Source: Alphaproteobacteria bacterium (GTDB lineage Bacteria > Pseudomonadota > Alphaproteobacteria > UBA2966). Taken from it: a DNA stretch of 64,000 nucleotides. Shown here piece by piece: positions 8,458 through 19,508 of the stretch. The first letter of the stretch is position 1; each line of letters starts with the position of its first letter. The notes below the pieces were generated by a model, which saw nothing but the letters and a program-made list of their open reading frames with translations, was not told the origin of the DNA and made no database searches. The position numbers were made by a program, and so were the translations under genes. The stretch spans positions 1 to 64,000 of the forward strand of contig JABILA010000141.1 of assembly GCA_018654745.1 (NCBI GenBank), written 5' to 3'.

Positions 8458-8491
8458 ATATTGCAGCGCAATATTTAGCCCGGAGACGGGC
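8458..8491 (+). promoter_or_regulatory. Two hairpins in the guaB upstream region
   Basis: ATATTGC (8458-8464) pairs with GCAATAT (8468-8474) across AGC. GCCCG (8478-8482) then pairs with CGGGC (8487-8491) around GAGA, followed by CTTTGAATTTT. The second could terminate the upstream unit or act as an attenuator in a guaB leader. No known riboswitch was recognised. Confidence 0.35.
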
Positions 8492-8497
8492 CTTTGA

Positions 8498-9982
<1,485 letters not shown>

Positions 9983-10012
9983 TTACACAGTTTTTTATAA
10001 GGCAACATTGAA

Positions 10013-11353
10013 ATGACCCCAGGTGCTCGCGCGAACATGTCCATGGACATTCTGCGCGCCCTCGAGGTTTCGGCGCGACCGGCTGATCGACTGATCGACC
10101 AGTGGTTCCGGGATCGCCGTTTCGCCGGCTCAGGTGATCGTCGCTATATTTCAGAACTGGTCTATCAGATTCTGCGTCGACGCGCCGAGCTGGTATGGCT
10201 GATCGATGGCCTCGACGGGGCTGATGATATCGATGCCGAGCGTATGCGGGTCATTGTCGCCCTGATGCATTTGCAGGACTGGCAGACAACTGATTTTGAT
10301 CAGGCTTTTTCAGGCACTGGTCACAATCCCGAAGCCCTGAGCGGTGACGAAAAAGAACTGCTTGAAAAGGTCACAGCGCGACGCAAGCAAAAAATGCCTG
10401 CGGCCGTGCAAGGCAATTTCCCTGAGTGGATGACCAAACATTTCACGCGGCGATTTGAAGATGATTTCGTCGATCAGATGTCTGCCATGAACGAACGCGC
10501 CGCGGTGGATTTACGTGTAAACACGTTGAAAACCACGCAAGAAAAAGCCCTGGCAGCGCTTGCAGACGAAGGTTTTGAGGCACAGGCAAGTGCGTTATCG
10601 TCGATTGGCATCCGCCTGAACGACCGCAAACGCATTACCGGCACCGGGCTCTATACGACAGGTGGTGTCGAGGTTCAGGACGAAGCTGCACAGATATGCG
10701 CCCAACTGGTTGATGCCAAGCCGGGGCAAACAGTCCTTGATGCCTGCACTGGTGCCGGTGGCAAGGCCCTGGCGCTGGCAGCTGCGATGAAAAATACCGG
10801 CCATATTGAGGCCTGGGATGTCGATGACCGCCGTCTTGATCGCTTGCTGCCCCGACTGGAACGCGCCGGGATCAAGAATGTTTCCGCCCGCAAGGTCAGG
10901 GCCGATGGCAGCGATCTGTACCCCGATTATCAAGGTGCTTTTGACCGGGTGCTGATCGATGCGCCCTGCAGCGGTACTGGCACCTGGCGGCGTAACCCCG
11001 AAACCAAGTGGCGACTGACTGCGGAGACCCTGCAGCACAATGTTGACCGCCAGGCCAAAATCCTGAACCGGGCTGCAAACCTGGTGAAGCCCGGTGGGCG
11101 GCTGATCTATGCCACCTGTTCAGTGCTTGATTGTGAAGGTGCTGATCAGATGAACGCGTTCCTGAGTTTGCAGCCGGATTTTGAGATCATGCCCGTTGCA
11201 CAAATCTGGTCCGAAGCTGATCCCACATCGGATTTCCTGCGGCTGTCACCTTTCAGCAATGACACGGACGGATTTTTTGTTGCCGTGCTTTCGCGGCTTG
11301 ACCAGGATCCCCACGAAGAACACGAAATGCCACCTCCTAGCCAGGATGAATAA
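10013..11353 (+). CDS. rsmB: RsmB-type 16S rRNA (cytosine-C5)-methyltransferase (NOL1/NOP2/Sun family)
   Basis: A 446-residue SAM-dependent m5C methyltransferase. The N-terminal NusB-like helical domain (about residues 1-130) resembles RsmB, which modifies C967 of 16S rRNA. The catalytic domain has DACTGAGGKALALA as SAM loop, DAPCSGTGTWRRNP with Cys319, and YATCSVLDCEG with Cys369. The two cysteines are the release and nucleophilic residues of the family. It sits between guaB (30 nt gap) and guaA (6 nt gap), so it is co-transcribed with GMP synthesis. The exact rRNA position is inferred from family; other NSUN-like targets are possible. Confidence 0.88.
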   Translation: MTPGARANMSMDILRALEVSARPADRLIDQWFRDRRFAGSGDRRYISELVYQILRRRAELVWLIDGLDGADDIDAERMRVIVALMHLQDWQTTDFDQAFSGTGHNPEALSGDEKELLEKVTARRKQKMPAAVQGNFPEWMTKHFTRRFEDDFVDQMSAMNERAAVDLRVNTLKTTQEKALAALADEGFEAQASALSSIGIRLNDRKRITGTGLYTTGGVEVQDEAAQICAQLVDAKPGQTVLDACTGAGGKALALAAAMKNTGHIEAWDVDDRRLDRLLPRLERAGIKNVSARKVRADGSDLYPDYQGAFDRVLIDAPCSGTGTWRRNPETKWRLTAETLQHNVDRQAKILNRAANLVKPGGRLIYATCSVLDCEGADQMNAFLSLQPDFEIMPVAQIWSEADPTSDFLRLSPFSNDTDGFFVAVLSRLDQDPHEEHEMPPPSQDE

Positions 11354-11359
11354 CTGCTC

Positions 11360-12925
11360 ATGACGACAGACAAGCTCCACAGTGACCGAATTCTGATCAT
11401 CGACTTTGGCTCACAGGTTACGCAATTGATCGCCCGTCGGGTTCGCGAAAGCGGGGTTTATTGTGAAGTTGTCCCTTTCAACATGTCAGAAGAAATCCTC
11501 GAAAGCTATGCCCCCAAAGGTGTGATTTTTTCAGGCGGTCCGTCGTCTGTACTAGATATAGACACCCCACGTGCGCCACAGGTGGTGTTTGATCTCGGGG
11601 TGCCAATCCTGGGAATTTGTTACGGCGAACAAACGATGGTGGCGCAGTTGGGTGGTGAAGTTGAAACATCTGATCATCGTGAATTTGGCCGCGCCAAGGT
11701 TGAAGTCACGGAAAAAAGCGCTTTGTTCGATGGCGTCTGGGCTGTTGGTGACAAGGATCAGGTCTGGATGAGCCATGGTGATCGCGTCAACGCCTTGCCG
11801 GATGGCTTCCGGGTGATCGCCACCAGCAACGGCGCACCCTATGCCGCAATCGATTGCGAAGCGCGGAAGTTCTATGCCGTGCAGTTCCACCCCGAAGTTG
11901 TGCATACGCCAAAAGGGCGGGACCTTCTGAAGAACTTCAGCCACAACATTTGCGGCTGTTCCGGCAACTGGACCATGGCGGCTTTTCGCGAAACAGAAAT
12001 TGCCAAGGTTCGCGAACAGGTAGGAACTGGCCGGGTGATTTGTGGATTATCGGGTGGTGTCGATTCGTCTGTTGTTGCGGTGCTATTGCATGAAGCCATC
12101 GGCGATCAGCTTACTTGTATTTATGTTGATACCGGTGTCATGCGGGCGGGTGAAAGCGACGAAGTCGTCGGCATGTTCCGCGAACATTACAATATTCCCC
12201 TGGTGCACCGCGATGCGTCGGAAGAATTCCTTGGTCGTCTTGAGGGCGTATCCGATCCGGAAAAGAAACGTAAAATCATCGGCAACACTTTCATCGAAGT
12301 CTTTGAGCAAGAAGCCAAAAAAATTGGCGGCGCTGATTACCTGGCGCAAGGTACCTTGTACCCCGATGTGATCGAAAGTGTCTCCTTTGCCGGAGGCCCC
12401 AGCGTCGTGATCAAATCCCACCACAATGTGGGCGGCTTGCCTGAACGCATGAACATGGAACTGGTTGAACCTTTACGTGAATTGTTCAAGGACGAGGTCC
12501 GGGTTCTGGGCAAGGAACTTGGCTTACCCGACAGTTTCATTGGTCGCCACCCGTTTCCGGGACCGGGCCTTGCCATTCGTATTCCCGGCGAAATCACCAG
12601 TGAAAAAATCGATATCCTGCGCAAGGCAGATACCCTGTATCTGCAGGAAATCCGGGATGCCGGTCTATATGATGAAATATGGCAAGCCTTTGCCGTTCTG
12701 CTGCCGGTCCGTACCGTTGGCGTTATGGGTGACGAGCGTACCTACGATTTTGTCTGCGCTTTGCGTGCCGTCAATTCAACCGATGGCATGACCGCCGACT
12801 ATTACCCCTTCGAACACGAATTCCTCGGTCGCGTCTCCAGCCGCATCGTCAACGAAGTCCGCGGCATCAACCGCGTCGTCTACGACATCACCTCAAAACC
12901 CCCCGGCACGATTGAGTGGGAGTGA
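11360..12925 (+). CDS. guaA: GMP synthase (glutamine-hydrolysing)
   Basis: A 521-residue two-domain enzyme that aminates XMP to GMP using glutamine and ATP. The N-terminal class I amidotransferase has Cys87 in GICYGEQTM and the His177/Glu179 pair in FHPEV. The ATP-pyrophosphatase domain has the P-loop LSGGVDSSV near residues 230-238, and the C-terminal dimerisation domain ends with the family signature KPPGTIEWE. The nucleophile elbow has Glu where E. coli has Met (GEQ versus GMQ). It starts 6 nt after the methyltransferase gene, and a bidirectional hairpin terminator separates it from the convergent XRE gene. Confidence 0.97.
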   Translation: MTTDKLHSDRILIIDFGSQVTQLIARRVRESGVYCEVVPFNMSEEILESYAPKGVIFSGGPSSVLDIDTPRAPQVVFDLGVPILGICYGEQTMVAQLGGEVETSDHREFGRAKVEVTEKSALFDGVWAVGDKDQVWMSHGDRVNALPDGFRVIATSNGAPYAAIDCEARKFYAVQFHPEVVHTPKGRDLLKNFSHNICGCSGNWTMAAFRETEIAKVREQVGTGRVICGLSGGVDSSVVAVLLHEAIGDQLTCIYVDTGVMRAGESDEVVGMFREHYNIPLVHRDASEEFLGRLEGVSDPEKKRKIIGNTFIEVFEQEAKKIGGADYLAQGTLYPDVIESVSFAGGPSVVIKSHHNVGGLPERMNMELVEPLRELFKDEVRVLGKELGLPDSFIGRHPFPGPGLAIRIPGEITSEKIDILRKADTLYLQEIRDAGLYDEIWQAFAVLLPVRTVGVMGDERTYDFVCALRAVNSTDGMTADYYPFEHEFLGRVSSRIVNEVRGINRVVYDITSKPPGTIEWE

Positions 12926-12958
12926 TCGCCTCTTGTTAACCTGAGGGCGAAACAAAAA

Positions 12959-12990
12959 AGGGACACCTTTTTCAAGGCATCCCTGTTTTG
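12959..12990. terminator. Hairpin terminator between guaA and the XRE regulator
   Basis: AGGGA (12959-12963) pairs with TCCCT (12980-12984), with an inner CC...GG extension. It is flanked by an A-run on the left and GTTTTG on the right, so it can serve both converging genes. Confidence 0.65.
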
Positions 12991-13026
12991 AAACCGCAGA
13001 AACCGCTGCGACCCTTTGGAATCTGA

Positions 13027-13713
13027 TTAGTGCGCCGCGACCTGTACGGGTTGCGGGGAGGATGTAACCGGCTCTTCGCTACTGACAGTAAAATGCGTGA
13101 CCGTGTCTGATACCGGCAGGGACTTAAGCGGGCTGCGTCGGATCCAGGCGATCTGCATCACCCAGGCGACGTTGGCCGGGTTGGTGATGGGATTGTGGGG
13201 TCCATGGCGACCGGCAGGGGCACGAGCCAGCAAGGTGCGGCCGTCCTTCATACCAATGACACAGTCTGTCGAGGTGCCTGCCATCATGCTCTCGGGCTTC
13301 TGGCGTTCACCGATCAGGACGTCGCCGTCCATATAGGCGGGTGTCAGGGCGTTGCCACGAATAGCAACGGCAACACAGTCCTCGCAGCTTTGACCCATAC
13401 CCAGTTCGACAAATTGCTCGGCAATCGGCTTTCTGGAGGTATCCGCACAGGCGGGGCTGCTGCCAGGCAGACCGATAGTTGCAACAAGCGGTACAGTGGC
13501 GTTTGTACCGCCGGAATTAATGCCGAATTGAAGCCATTCCGGGGTGACCTCCAAAATCGATGCCAGTTCCAATAACCTGGAATATTTCGGAGAAGTACGA
13601 CCGCTTTCCCAGTAAGCAATACTGGATTGATCCACTTTGGTGTGCCGGGCCAATACAGCCTGGCTCATCCTGAGACGTTTGCGGGCGATTTTTATGCGGT
13701 TTCCTAGGGTCAT
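13027..13713 (-). CDS. XRE-family regulator with degenerate LexA/C1-type (S24) C-terminal domain
   Basis: A 228-residue protein. Residues 4-60 form a Cro/C1-type helix-turn-helix (recognition segment QSSIAYWESGRTSP). Residues ~75-195 resemble the S24 dimerisation/peptidase domain of LexA and phage repressors: VAIRGNALTPAYMDGDVLIGE matches the region around the nucleophile. The motif that should read G-D/N-S-M has GNAL (120-123), and the general-base Lys region reads GRTLLARAPAG, so the Ser/Lys dyad appears lost. It should therefore bind DNA and dimerise but not self-cleave. The target genes are unknown; autoregulation is plausible. It is on the same strand as the lipoprotein gene 56 nt upstream. 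Confidence 0.8.
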   Translation of the reverse strand: MTLGNRIKIARKRLRMSQAVLARHTKVDQSSIAYWESGRTSPKYSRLLELASILEVTPEWLQFGINSGGTNATVPLVATIGLPGSSPACADTSRKPIAEQFVELGMGQSCEDCVAVAIRGNALTPAYMDGDVLIGERQKPESMMAGTSTDCVIGMKDGRTLLARAPAGRHGPHNPITNPANVAWVMQIAWIRRSPLKSLPVSDTVTHFTVSSEEPVTSSPQPVQVAAH

Positions 13714-13769
13714 GCCCTATCACCGCAAGTAATATGCCAAATTTTAGACAATTTAACGTTTTGGAAACT

Positions 13770-14267
13770 TTATCCGTCGGTTTTGGGTTTTCCCTCCGGA
13801 GATACCGTCACAGAGACATCTGTGCCACCCAAAGCAGACTTTTGAAGTTGTATCGTTGCAACCCGCCCGTCACGCACATAGGTCAGCACACTTGTCGCAG
13901 CTCGAACCGCTGTAATCTCGCGCCAGCCCATGCCGGAAAGTTCTTTGCGATAAAAATCAAAGGCTGTTTCCGGTGAATTGGGCGTCTGGATCAAAACCCG
14001 GCCTGTCCAGTCTTCGCCCGTGCCAAGAATGATGGATTTCTCCGTATCCAGTTGTGCACCGGGCGGCATTGGCAGGTCGGAAAACCGCACAACATTGCGC
14101 TGATCCTGTTCCGCGGAACCGGCACCAGACTGGGCCACAACGGGTGCCGGAGCTGTTGGTGTTGGTGTGGAGCTGTTCGATTGCTGTATACAGCCGGTCA
14201 GACCAATGACAGCCAGCGACAAGGTGAGAGTGGGAAGTAGAAGGCTTTTCATGGTCGTTTTCTTCAT
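13770..14267 (-). CDS. Lipoprotein of unknown function
   Basis: A 165-residue predicted lipoprotein. A signal peptide (KSLLLPTLTLSLAVIGLTGC) ends in the lipobox LTGC with Cys26. A Ser/Thr/Pro/Ala linker (about 27-55) is followed by a globular domain: FSDLPMPPGA, then an alpha/beta segment containing AFDFYRKELSGMGWREI and a basic beta-rich end. The FY-x-x-E-L-x-x-x-GW pattern occurs in small periplasmic domains of unknown function. ATG at 14267 is used; an internal ATG at 14252 would give a tighter signal peptide and is equally possible. It is transcribed away from the thioredoxin-like gene. Confidence 0.7.
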   Translation of the reverse strand: MKKTTMKSLLLPTLTLSLAVIGLTGCIQQSNSSTPTPTAPAPVVAQSGAGSAEQDQRNVVRFSDLPMPPGAQLDTEKSIILGTGEDWTGRVLIQTPNSPETAFDFYRKELSGMGWREITAVRAATSVLTYVRDGRVATIQLQKSALGGTDVSVTVSPEGKPKTDG

Positions 14268-14368
14268 TTAGATGGAAATTATCGATGTTTGAGATAGGCC
14301 AATAATGCCATGCAATGGCACAAAACCCAACAGACTTCGCATTAACATGACGCCCAATTGCGAGGGAC

Positions 14369-14397
14369 TTGAAAACTGGACGGACGGATGGTTTAGT
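14369..14397 (+). promoter_or_regulatory. Putative promoter of the thioredoxin-like gene
   Basis: TTGAAA (14369-14374) and TTTAGT (14392-14397) are separated by 17 nt and lie 30 nt before the start codon. A separate inverted repeat, TGCCAT-GCA-ATGGCA (14306-14320), lies in the same divergent spacer. Confidence 0.4.
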
Positions 14398-14426
14398 CGG
14401 GCCTGGAAACAAATGAGGATCGACAC

Positions 14427-14987
14427 ATGGCCTTTGAGACACCTGTCTGTGACTTTGGCTGGAAAGCCGTTGATTTTGACCTGCCGGCAACTGATGGAAA
14501 ACGCTACAGCCTGTCGGATGTGAAGGGCGAAAACGGCACCTTGATAGTCTTTATATGCAACCATTGTCCCTATGTGAAATCCATCATTGATCGCCTGATC
14601 CGTGATGCACATGATCTCAGGGCGCTGGGTGTGGGCGTTGCGGCGATTTGTGTAAATGACGCCGAGGAATATCCCGAGGACAGTTTCGACAGCATGAAAG
14701 CCTGGGCGGAAGAATTATCCTTTCCTTTCCCTTACCTGCATGACCCAAGCCAGAATATTGGGCGGAAGTACGACGCAGTATGCACACCGGACTTCTTTGG
14801 TTTCAACGCGGGTATGGAGCTTCAATATCGGGGACGGCTCGACGAATCCGGGCGTCAGGCGGTACCGAATGCGCGCCGTGAACTGTACGAAGCCATGATC
14901 GCAATCGCCAATACCGGTAGAGGGCCAACCAGCCAGATTCCGAGCATGGGCTGCTCGATCAAGTGGCTGGCGGACACTGCAGCCTGA
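14427..14987 (+). CDS. Thioredoxin-like (redoxin/AhpC-TSA superfamily) protein
   Basis: A 186-residue protein of the thioredoxin fold with the motif FICNHCPYVK: Cys44 and Cys47 form a C-x-x-C pair preceded by Asn. This motif defines a widespread bacterial group annotated as thioredoxin-family or redoxin proteins, presumed to reduce peroxides or disulfides in the cytosol. CTPDFFGFN (near residue 118) supplies the cis-Pro loop and an additional Cys. No signal peptide is present. GAGG lies 8 nt before the ATG. It is monocistronic, with the lipoprotein gene diverging from it. The physiological partner is unknown. Confidence 0.82.
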   Translation: MAFETPVCDFGWKAVDFDLPATDGKRYSLSDVKGENGTLIVFICNHCPYVKSIIDRLIRDAHDLRALGVGVAAICVNDAEEYPEDSFDSMKAWAEELSFPFPYLHDPSQNIGRKYDAVCTPDFFGFNAGMELQYRGRLDESGRQAVPNARRELYEAMIAIANTGRGPTSQIPSMGCSIKWLADTAA

Positions 14988-15209
14988 AAAACAACGATTG
15001 AGGCCTGATAACAGGCTGAATTCATTGATTACTGGGCTTGTCGGGTTTGCATAAGGACGTTTCAGCGTATATTGTGACGCCCGATTTCCGCGCCTTATCA
15101 AGGTTGCGGAGAAATTTTTTACGGGGCCTCAATTCTAACGAAGAAGGGCCTTAAATGACGCGCCAAATTCGGGCACCTGGATGCAGATTCAGTGCCCTGG
15201 AGGTAAAGA

Positions 15210-15860
15210 GTGGCCGATATCTTCCAGGAAGTCGACGAAGACGTACGTCGCGATAAACATTCCGAGCTTTGGGAAAAGTATGGCAAATTTGTCATTGCCA
15301 TTGCCGTTGTCGTTGTTGGTGCAACAGCGGCAACCGTAAGCTGGCGTGAATACAGCAAAAACCAGAAGCTGGAGGCAGGCGGTGATTTTGCTGCCGCCAA
15401 AGCCCTTGTTGTCGCCAACAAGGATGCTGAAGCTGCAGATGCCTTTGCCAAACTGGCTGCAGATGCCAGTGGTGGATATACCTGGATTTCACGCCTTGAA
15501 GAAGCTGCCGCCCTGGCGCGCAGCAAGAATATTGAAGCCGCGTTGAAAATCTATGATGCTCTTGCGGCAGACAGTTCAGCCGATGAAAATTTCCGCCAGC
15601 TTGCAAAACTGCATGCGGCCAGTCATTTGCTCGACAGCGGTGATGCTGCCGGGGCCCGGTCCCGGCTGGAAACCTTGACTTCCGCCGACAGCCCCTGGCG
15701 TCACTCAGCACGTGAATTGCTGGGTCTGGCTGCCATGGCAGACGGCAACACGGCGGAAGCAATCAAGACATTCAAGGCATTGTCGGAAGATGCGACGACC
15801 CCGCGTGGTGCACGTGCCCGGGCAGCAGAAATGCTGGCCGCTCTGGGTGGAGCAGAATAA
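15210..15860 (+). CDS. YfgM-like membrane-anchored TPR protein
   Basis: A 216-residue protein. Residues 1-25 are charged and cytoplasmic (ELWEKYGK), 26-45 form one transmembrane helix (FVIAIAVVVVGATAATVSW), and the rest is an Ala-rich helical tetratricopeptide region facing the periplasm. This is the YfgM/ancillary SecYEG topology, linked in E. coli to handover of exported proteins to periplasmic chaperones. The start is GTG at 15210, preceded by GGAGGT at 15199-15204. It lies 3 nt before bamB, as yfgM lies before bamB and der in enterobacteria, which supports a role with envelope protein export. Confidence 0.85.
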   Translation: MADIFQEVDEDVRRDKHSELWEKYGKFVIAIAVVVVGATAATVSWREYSKNQKLEAGGDFAAAKALVVANKDAEAADAFAKLAADASGGYTWISRLEEAAALARSKNIEAALKIYDALAADSSADENFRQLAKLHAASHLLDSGDAAGARSRLETLTSADSPWRHSARELLGLAAMADGNTAEAIKTFKALSEDATTPRGARARAAEMLAALGGAE

Positions 15861-15863
15861 ATC

Positions 15864-17192
15864 ATGAATGCTGTACTGCGCCGGGCTGTCGCCTTTTTGT
15901 CGCTGACAGCATTATTGACAGCTTGCGACGTGCCGGACTGGCTGGGTGATGCACCTGCACCACCTTTGCCAGGTGAGCGTATTTCCATCATGAGCCTGCA
16001 AACAACCTTGCGGGCCGATCCGGCTCTGGCGGATTTGAACGTCCGCTTGCCACGTCCTTATGTAAATGGCGAATGGCCCCAATCCGGCGGTCACGCAACC
16101 CATACCATGCATCACCTTGAAGCAGCTGACGGTTTGCGCCGGGTCTGGGGAAGCGCCATTGGTTCTGGCTCTGACGATGTAGAGCGTCTGACTGCGACAC
16201 CGATTTATGCGGCGGGCCAGGTTTTTGCCCTGGATGCCCGCAGCAATGTATCTGCCTATGATGGTGGAACGGGTGAGCGTTACTGGCGCTATAATCTAAC
16301 CCCGACAAGTGAAGAACGAGGCGCTTTGGGTGGCGGTCTCGGATTTGACAATGGTGTGCTCTATGTGACCACCGGCTACGGTGACGTTATTGCCATGGAG
16401 CCGGACACAGGTGCCATCATCTGGACACGATCCATCGGCTCACCCCTGCGCGGCGCACCGACGATTGATCAGGGTCGTGTCTATGTCGTATCCATTGACA
16501 ACAAATTACATGCGCTGGATGCCGGAGACGGCAGCATCGTATGGCAACATGTGGGCATTGTTGAAAGTGCCGGATTGATCGGTTCCGCCAGCCCGGCAGT
16601 GCAGGGCGACCTGGTTATCGTGGCCTATTCATCGGGCGAATTGTTTGCCCTGCGCCGTTCCAACGGACGTGTCGCCTGGGTCGATTCGCTCAGTGGTCGG
16701 GGCCGCCGTACGGCGCTGGCCCAACTTGGCGATATCACCGGCTCACCGGTCATTGATCGGGGACGTGTTTATGCGGTTAGCCATGGCGGTCGTATGGTTG
16801 CCATCGATCTGCGTACAGGTGTCCGGATCTGGGACCAGGCAATTGCCAGCGTGCAAACACCCTGGGTCGCCGGAGACTTCGTCTTTGTCACAACTGTAGA
16901 ATCCCAGGTTCTGGCCTTGTCCCGAAATGACGGACGCGTGCGCTGGGTGCGTAAACTGGCACGCCACGTTGATGAAGACCGTCAGGAACTGGTCAACTGG
17001 ACCGGACCTGTTTTGGTCGGGGATCGTCTGATTACCGTATCTTCCCAAGGCGTTGCCCTGGCAATTTCGCCTTATACCGGCGAAGTCAACGGCCAGCTCG
17101 AATTGTCGGATCCCGTTTCGATGTCACCTATTGTGGCCAATCAGACACTTTATTTTTTGACGGACGAGGCTGAACTCCTCGCCTACCGCTAA
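15864..17192 (+). CDS. bamB: Outer-membrane assembly lipoprotein BamB (PQQ-like beta-propeller)
   Basis: A 442-residue lipoprotein with the lipobox LTAC (Cys21) and an eight-bladed beta-propeller of PQQ-like repeats. Blade motifs recur as LDA-x-x-G-x-x-x-W or [12 protein letters not shown] (for example [19 protein letters not shown] and [14 protein letters not shown]). BamB is the BamA-binding subunit of the machine that folds beta-barrel proteins into the outer membrane. It is slightly longer than E. coli BamB (392 residues) because of an N-terminal linker (about 22-75). The gene order TPR-bamB-der supports the call. The lptD product in this window is one expected client. Confidence 0.9.
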   Translation: MNAVLRRAVAFLSLTALLTACDVPDWLGDAPAPPLPGERISIMSLQTTLRADPALADLNVRLPRPYVNGEWPQSGGHATHTMHHLEAADGLRRVWGSAIGSGSDDVERLTATPIYAAGQVFALDARSNVSAYDGGTGERYWRYNLTPTSEERGALGGGLGFDNGVLYVTTGYGDVIAMEPDTGAIIWTRSIGSPLRGAPTIDQGRVYVVSIDNKLHALDAGDGSIVWQHVGIVESAGLIGSASPAVQGDLVIVAYSSGELFALRRSNGRVAWVDSLSGRGRRTALAQLGDITGSPVIDRGRVYAVSHGGRMVAIDLRTGVRIWDQAIASVQTPWVAGDFVFVTTVESQVLALSRNDGRVRWVRKLARHVDEDRQELVNWTGPVLVGDRLITVSSQGVALAISPYTGEVNGQLELSDPVSMSPIVANQTLYFLTDEAELLAYR

Positions 17193-17203
17193 GGCACAAA
17201 ACA

Positions 17204-18601
17204 ATGACTGCGACAGTAGCCATCATTGGTCGACCCAATGTCGGCAAATCGACCCTGTTCAACAGGCTGGTCGGCAGACGGCTGGCACTTGTTGACGACA
17301 CGCCTGGCGTGACCCGCGATCGCCGTGAAGGCGAAGGTCGCATTGCGGATCTCGAATTCCGCCTGATCGATACGGCCGGGTTGGAAGTCGGGCCGGAAGA
17401 CAGTCTGCAGGACCGCATGTGGACCCAGACCAAGGCGGCTTTGCAGGAAGCTGACGTCGGCTTGATGATGATCGACGCCCGGACCGGACTGACAACCGCG
17501 GATGAACATTTTGCCGAAATCCTGAGACGTGCAGAAACACCTGTGATCCTGATTGCCAACAAATGCGAAGGCAGGCAGGGACAGTCAGGCATGTTGGAAT
17601 CCTATAGTCTTGGTCTTGGTGACCCGATTGCGTTGTCGGCAGAACATGGCGAAGGCATCGGTGAGCTGTACGATGTCTTGAAGCCTTTTGTGGACGCAGC
17701 TGAAGTTGATGATGAATTTGCAGACCTGGAAATCGAAGCTGGTCTGGCACTGGATGAAGACGGTGAAACAGAAGAGGAAGAGGTCGGCGGTCCGATCCAG
17801 ATGGCCATCGTTGGCAGACCCAATGTTGGTAAATCGACGCTGATCAATCGCTTGCTCGGAGAAGAGCGTCTGATCACTGGCCCCGAAGCCGGATTGACCC
17901 GTGATTCGATCTCCGTCGAATGGGAATGGGGCGGTCAGCGGATCAAACTGGTGGATACGGCCGGTTTACGTAAAAAGGCCCGCGTTCAGGAAAAGCTTGA
18001 ACGCATGTCGACGGCTGATACCACACGTTCCATCCGCTATGCCCAGATTGTTGTCCTGGTCATTGATGGCCAGTCGCCGTTGGAAAAACAGGACCTGACC
18101 ATCGCAGCTATGGTGATCAATGAAGGTCGCTCGCTGGTGATCGCGGTGAATAAATGGGATGTCGTCGAGGATCGCAAGGAGACTATGGAAAGCCTGTATG
18201 AACGGCTGGAAAAATCCTTGCCCCAGGTGCGCGGTGTCCCCGTCGTGTCTTTTTCAGCCCTGACTGGCTCGCGGATGAAAACGCTGATGCCGGCTGTTAT
18301 CGGTGCTTACGATACCTGGAACCGACGCATTCCAACTGGTAAACTCAACCGCTGGCTTTCGCTGGCAACTGAAAGTCATCAGCCACCGGCAGCGCGCGGC
18401 AGGCCGGTGCGTCTGCGCTATGCGACCCAGGCTAAGACCCGTCCGCCAACTTTTGTGGTTTTTGCAAGTGTCCCCGATGCTTTGCCAGAATCCTATTCGC
18501 GATATCTGATCAACGACATCCGCAAGGTTTTTGATTTGCCTGGCACGCCCATCCGTCTGATGTTGCGCACCAGCGAAAATCCCTACGCCGACAAAAAGTA
18601 G
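17204..18601 (+). CDS. der: Ribosome biogenesis GTPase Der (EngA)
   Basis: A 465-residue protein with two tandem GTPase domains, the unique signature of Der. The first P-loop is GRPNVGKST (9-17); the second is the same nine residues near 204-212. DTAG G3 motifs and NKCE/NKWD G4 motifs follow in each domain. A C-terminal KH-like domain begins near residue 360 and binds rRNA. Der is essential for 50S assembly. An acidic linker ([13 protein letters not shown]) separates the two G domains. It starts 12 nt after bamB and is the last gene of the unit. The convergent exporter gene ends 11 nt beyond its stop. Confidence 0.97.
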   Translation: MTATVAIIGRPNVGKSTLFNRLVGRRLALVDDTPGVTRDRREGEGRIADLEFRLIDTAGLEVGPEDSLQDRMWTQTKAALQEADVGLMMIDARTGLTTADEHFAEILRRAETPVILIANKCEGRQGQSGMLESYSLGLGDPIALSAEHGEGIGELYDVLKPFVDAAEVDDEFADLEIEAGLALDEDGETEEEEVGGPIQMAIVGRPNVGKSTLINRLLGEERLITGPEAGLTRDSISVEWEWGGQRIKLVDTAGLRKKARVQEKLERMSTADTTRSIRYAQIVVLVIDGQSPLEKQDLTIAAMVINEGRSLVIAVNKWDVVEDRKETMESLYERLEKSLPQVRGVPVVSFSALTGSRMKTLMPAVIGAYDTWNRRIPTGKLNRWLSLATESHQPPAARGRPVRLRYATQAKTRPPTFVVFASVPDALPESYSRYLINDIRKVFDLPGTPIRLMLRTSENPYADKK

Positions 18602-18612
18602 GCAGGCCTGGG

Positions 18613-19491
18613 TTAACTAGCCTTTTTCTCAGCGCGCTCGGCTTTGGTTTTTGTCAGGATGATGACGTTGCCGAAGACGATCAAGGCAGTGCCGCTGATG
18701 GTAAAGACCGTCCACTGGAAGTCTTCAAAGAACGTCGACAGGGTGAGAGACACCAGAGGGAATACGACGGTGGCATATGACGCCCGGTCAGCACCGATTT
18801 TACCCAGCAACGTCAGATAACAGATAAAGCCAATGACTGAAGCAAAGATGGCGAGATAAAACAGCGAGCCGATATAGCCAATGGACATATCAAAATTAAA
18901 CTCGTAGCCCAATGCCCAGGAAGCTGCAAAGCTGAAGATCGCACCATAGACCATTCCGAGGGTCGTGGTTTCGATAACCGGCAGGCCACGACGCTGGAAC
19001 AATGCAGAGCTGAGCATACCCAGGGAAGCAGACAATGTGCCCGCCAGGACCAGAAAAATACCGGTGGTGGTGTCACTGGCTGTGTCAAAGGCCTGAATTT
19101 CTCGCCAGAACACAGTAGTGATACCCACAAGGCCGACAAGGGCACCGCTGGCCACCCGTTTTGAAATACGGGTTCGAAACATGATGGCGTTGCCAATGAT
19201 ATTCATGATGACGACGGTGGAAAACAGCACAGCAGCCAGGCCGCTGGTGATATATTGGGTGCCGTGATAGATCAGATAAAAATTGATCCCAAACAACAGG
19301 CATCCCTGAATAGCGACAGGTATCTGGTGCCGAAGCGGCCACAATAGATTTCGATTTGTGAACAGACAAAAGGCCACCATGATGGCTGCTGCCAGGGCGA
19401 AGCGGTAAACAACCGACGTACCAGGTGCTACGACGCCATACTGGAACTTGATGCCAAGCCAACTGGAGCCCCAGACCAGGACCGTGGCCAC
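18613..19491 (-). CDS. EamA/DMT-superfamily transporter
   Basis: A protein of about 292 residues with ten hydrophobic segments arranged as two EamA repeats, the pattern of drug/metabolite exporters such as RhaT/YdcZ-like amino-acid or solute effluxers. WGSSWLGIKFQ and VVYRFALAAAIM near the N-terminus, and YATVVFPLVSLTLSTFFEDFQWT in the second half (read as two segments), are typical of the family. The only standard start is GTG at 19491, which removes about seven residues that look native; the reading frame continues upstream to an ATA at 19510-19512 overlapping the SDR stop. It is the last gene of the dnaB-to-DMT block. The substrate is unknown. Confidence 0.85.
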   Translation of the reverse strand: MATVLVWGSSWLGIKFQYGVVAPGTSVVYRFALAAAIMVAFCLFTNRNLLWPLRHQIPVAIQGCLLFGINFYLIYHGTQYITSGLAAVLFSTVVIMNIIGNAIMFRTRISKRVASGALVGLVGITTVFWREIQAFDTASDTTTGIFLVLAGTLSASLGMLSSALFQRRGLPVIETTTLGMVYGAIFSFAASWALGYEFNFDMSIGYIGSLFYLAIFASVIGFICYLTLLGKIGADRASYATVVFPLVSLTLSTFFEDFQWTVFTISGTALIVFGNVIILTKTKAERAEKKAS

Positions 19492-19508
19492 ATACAGCAG
19501 GATATTAT

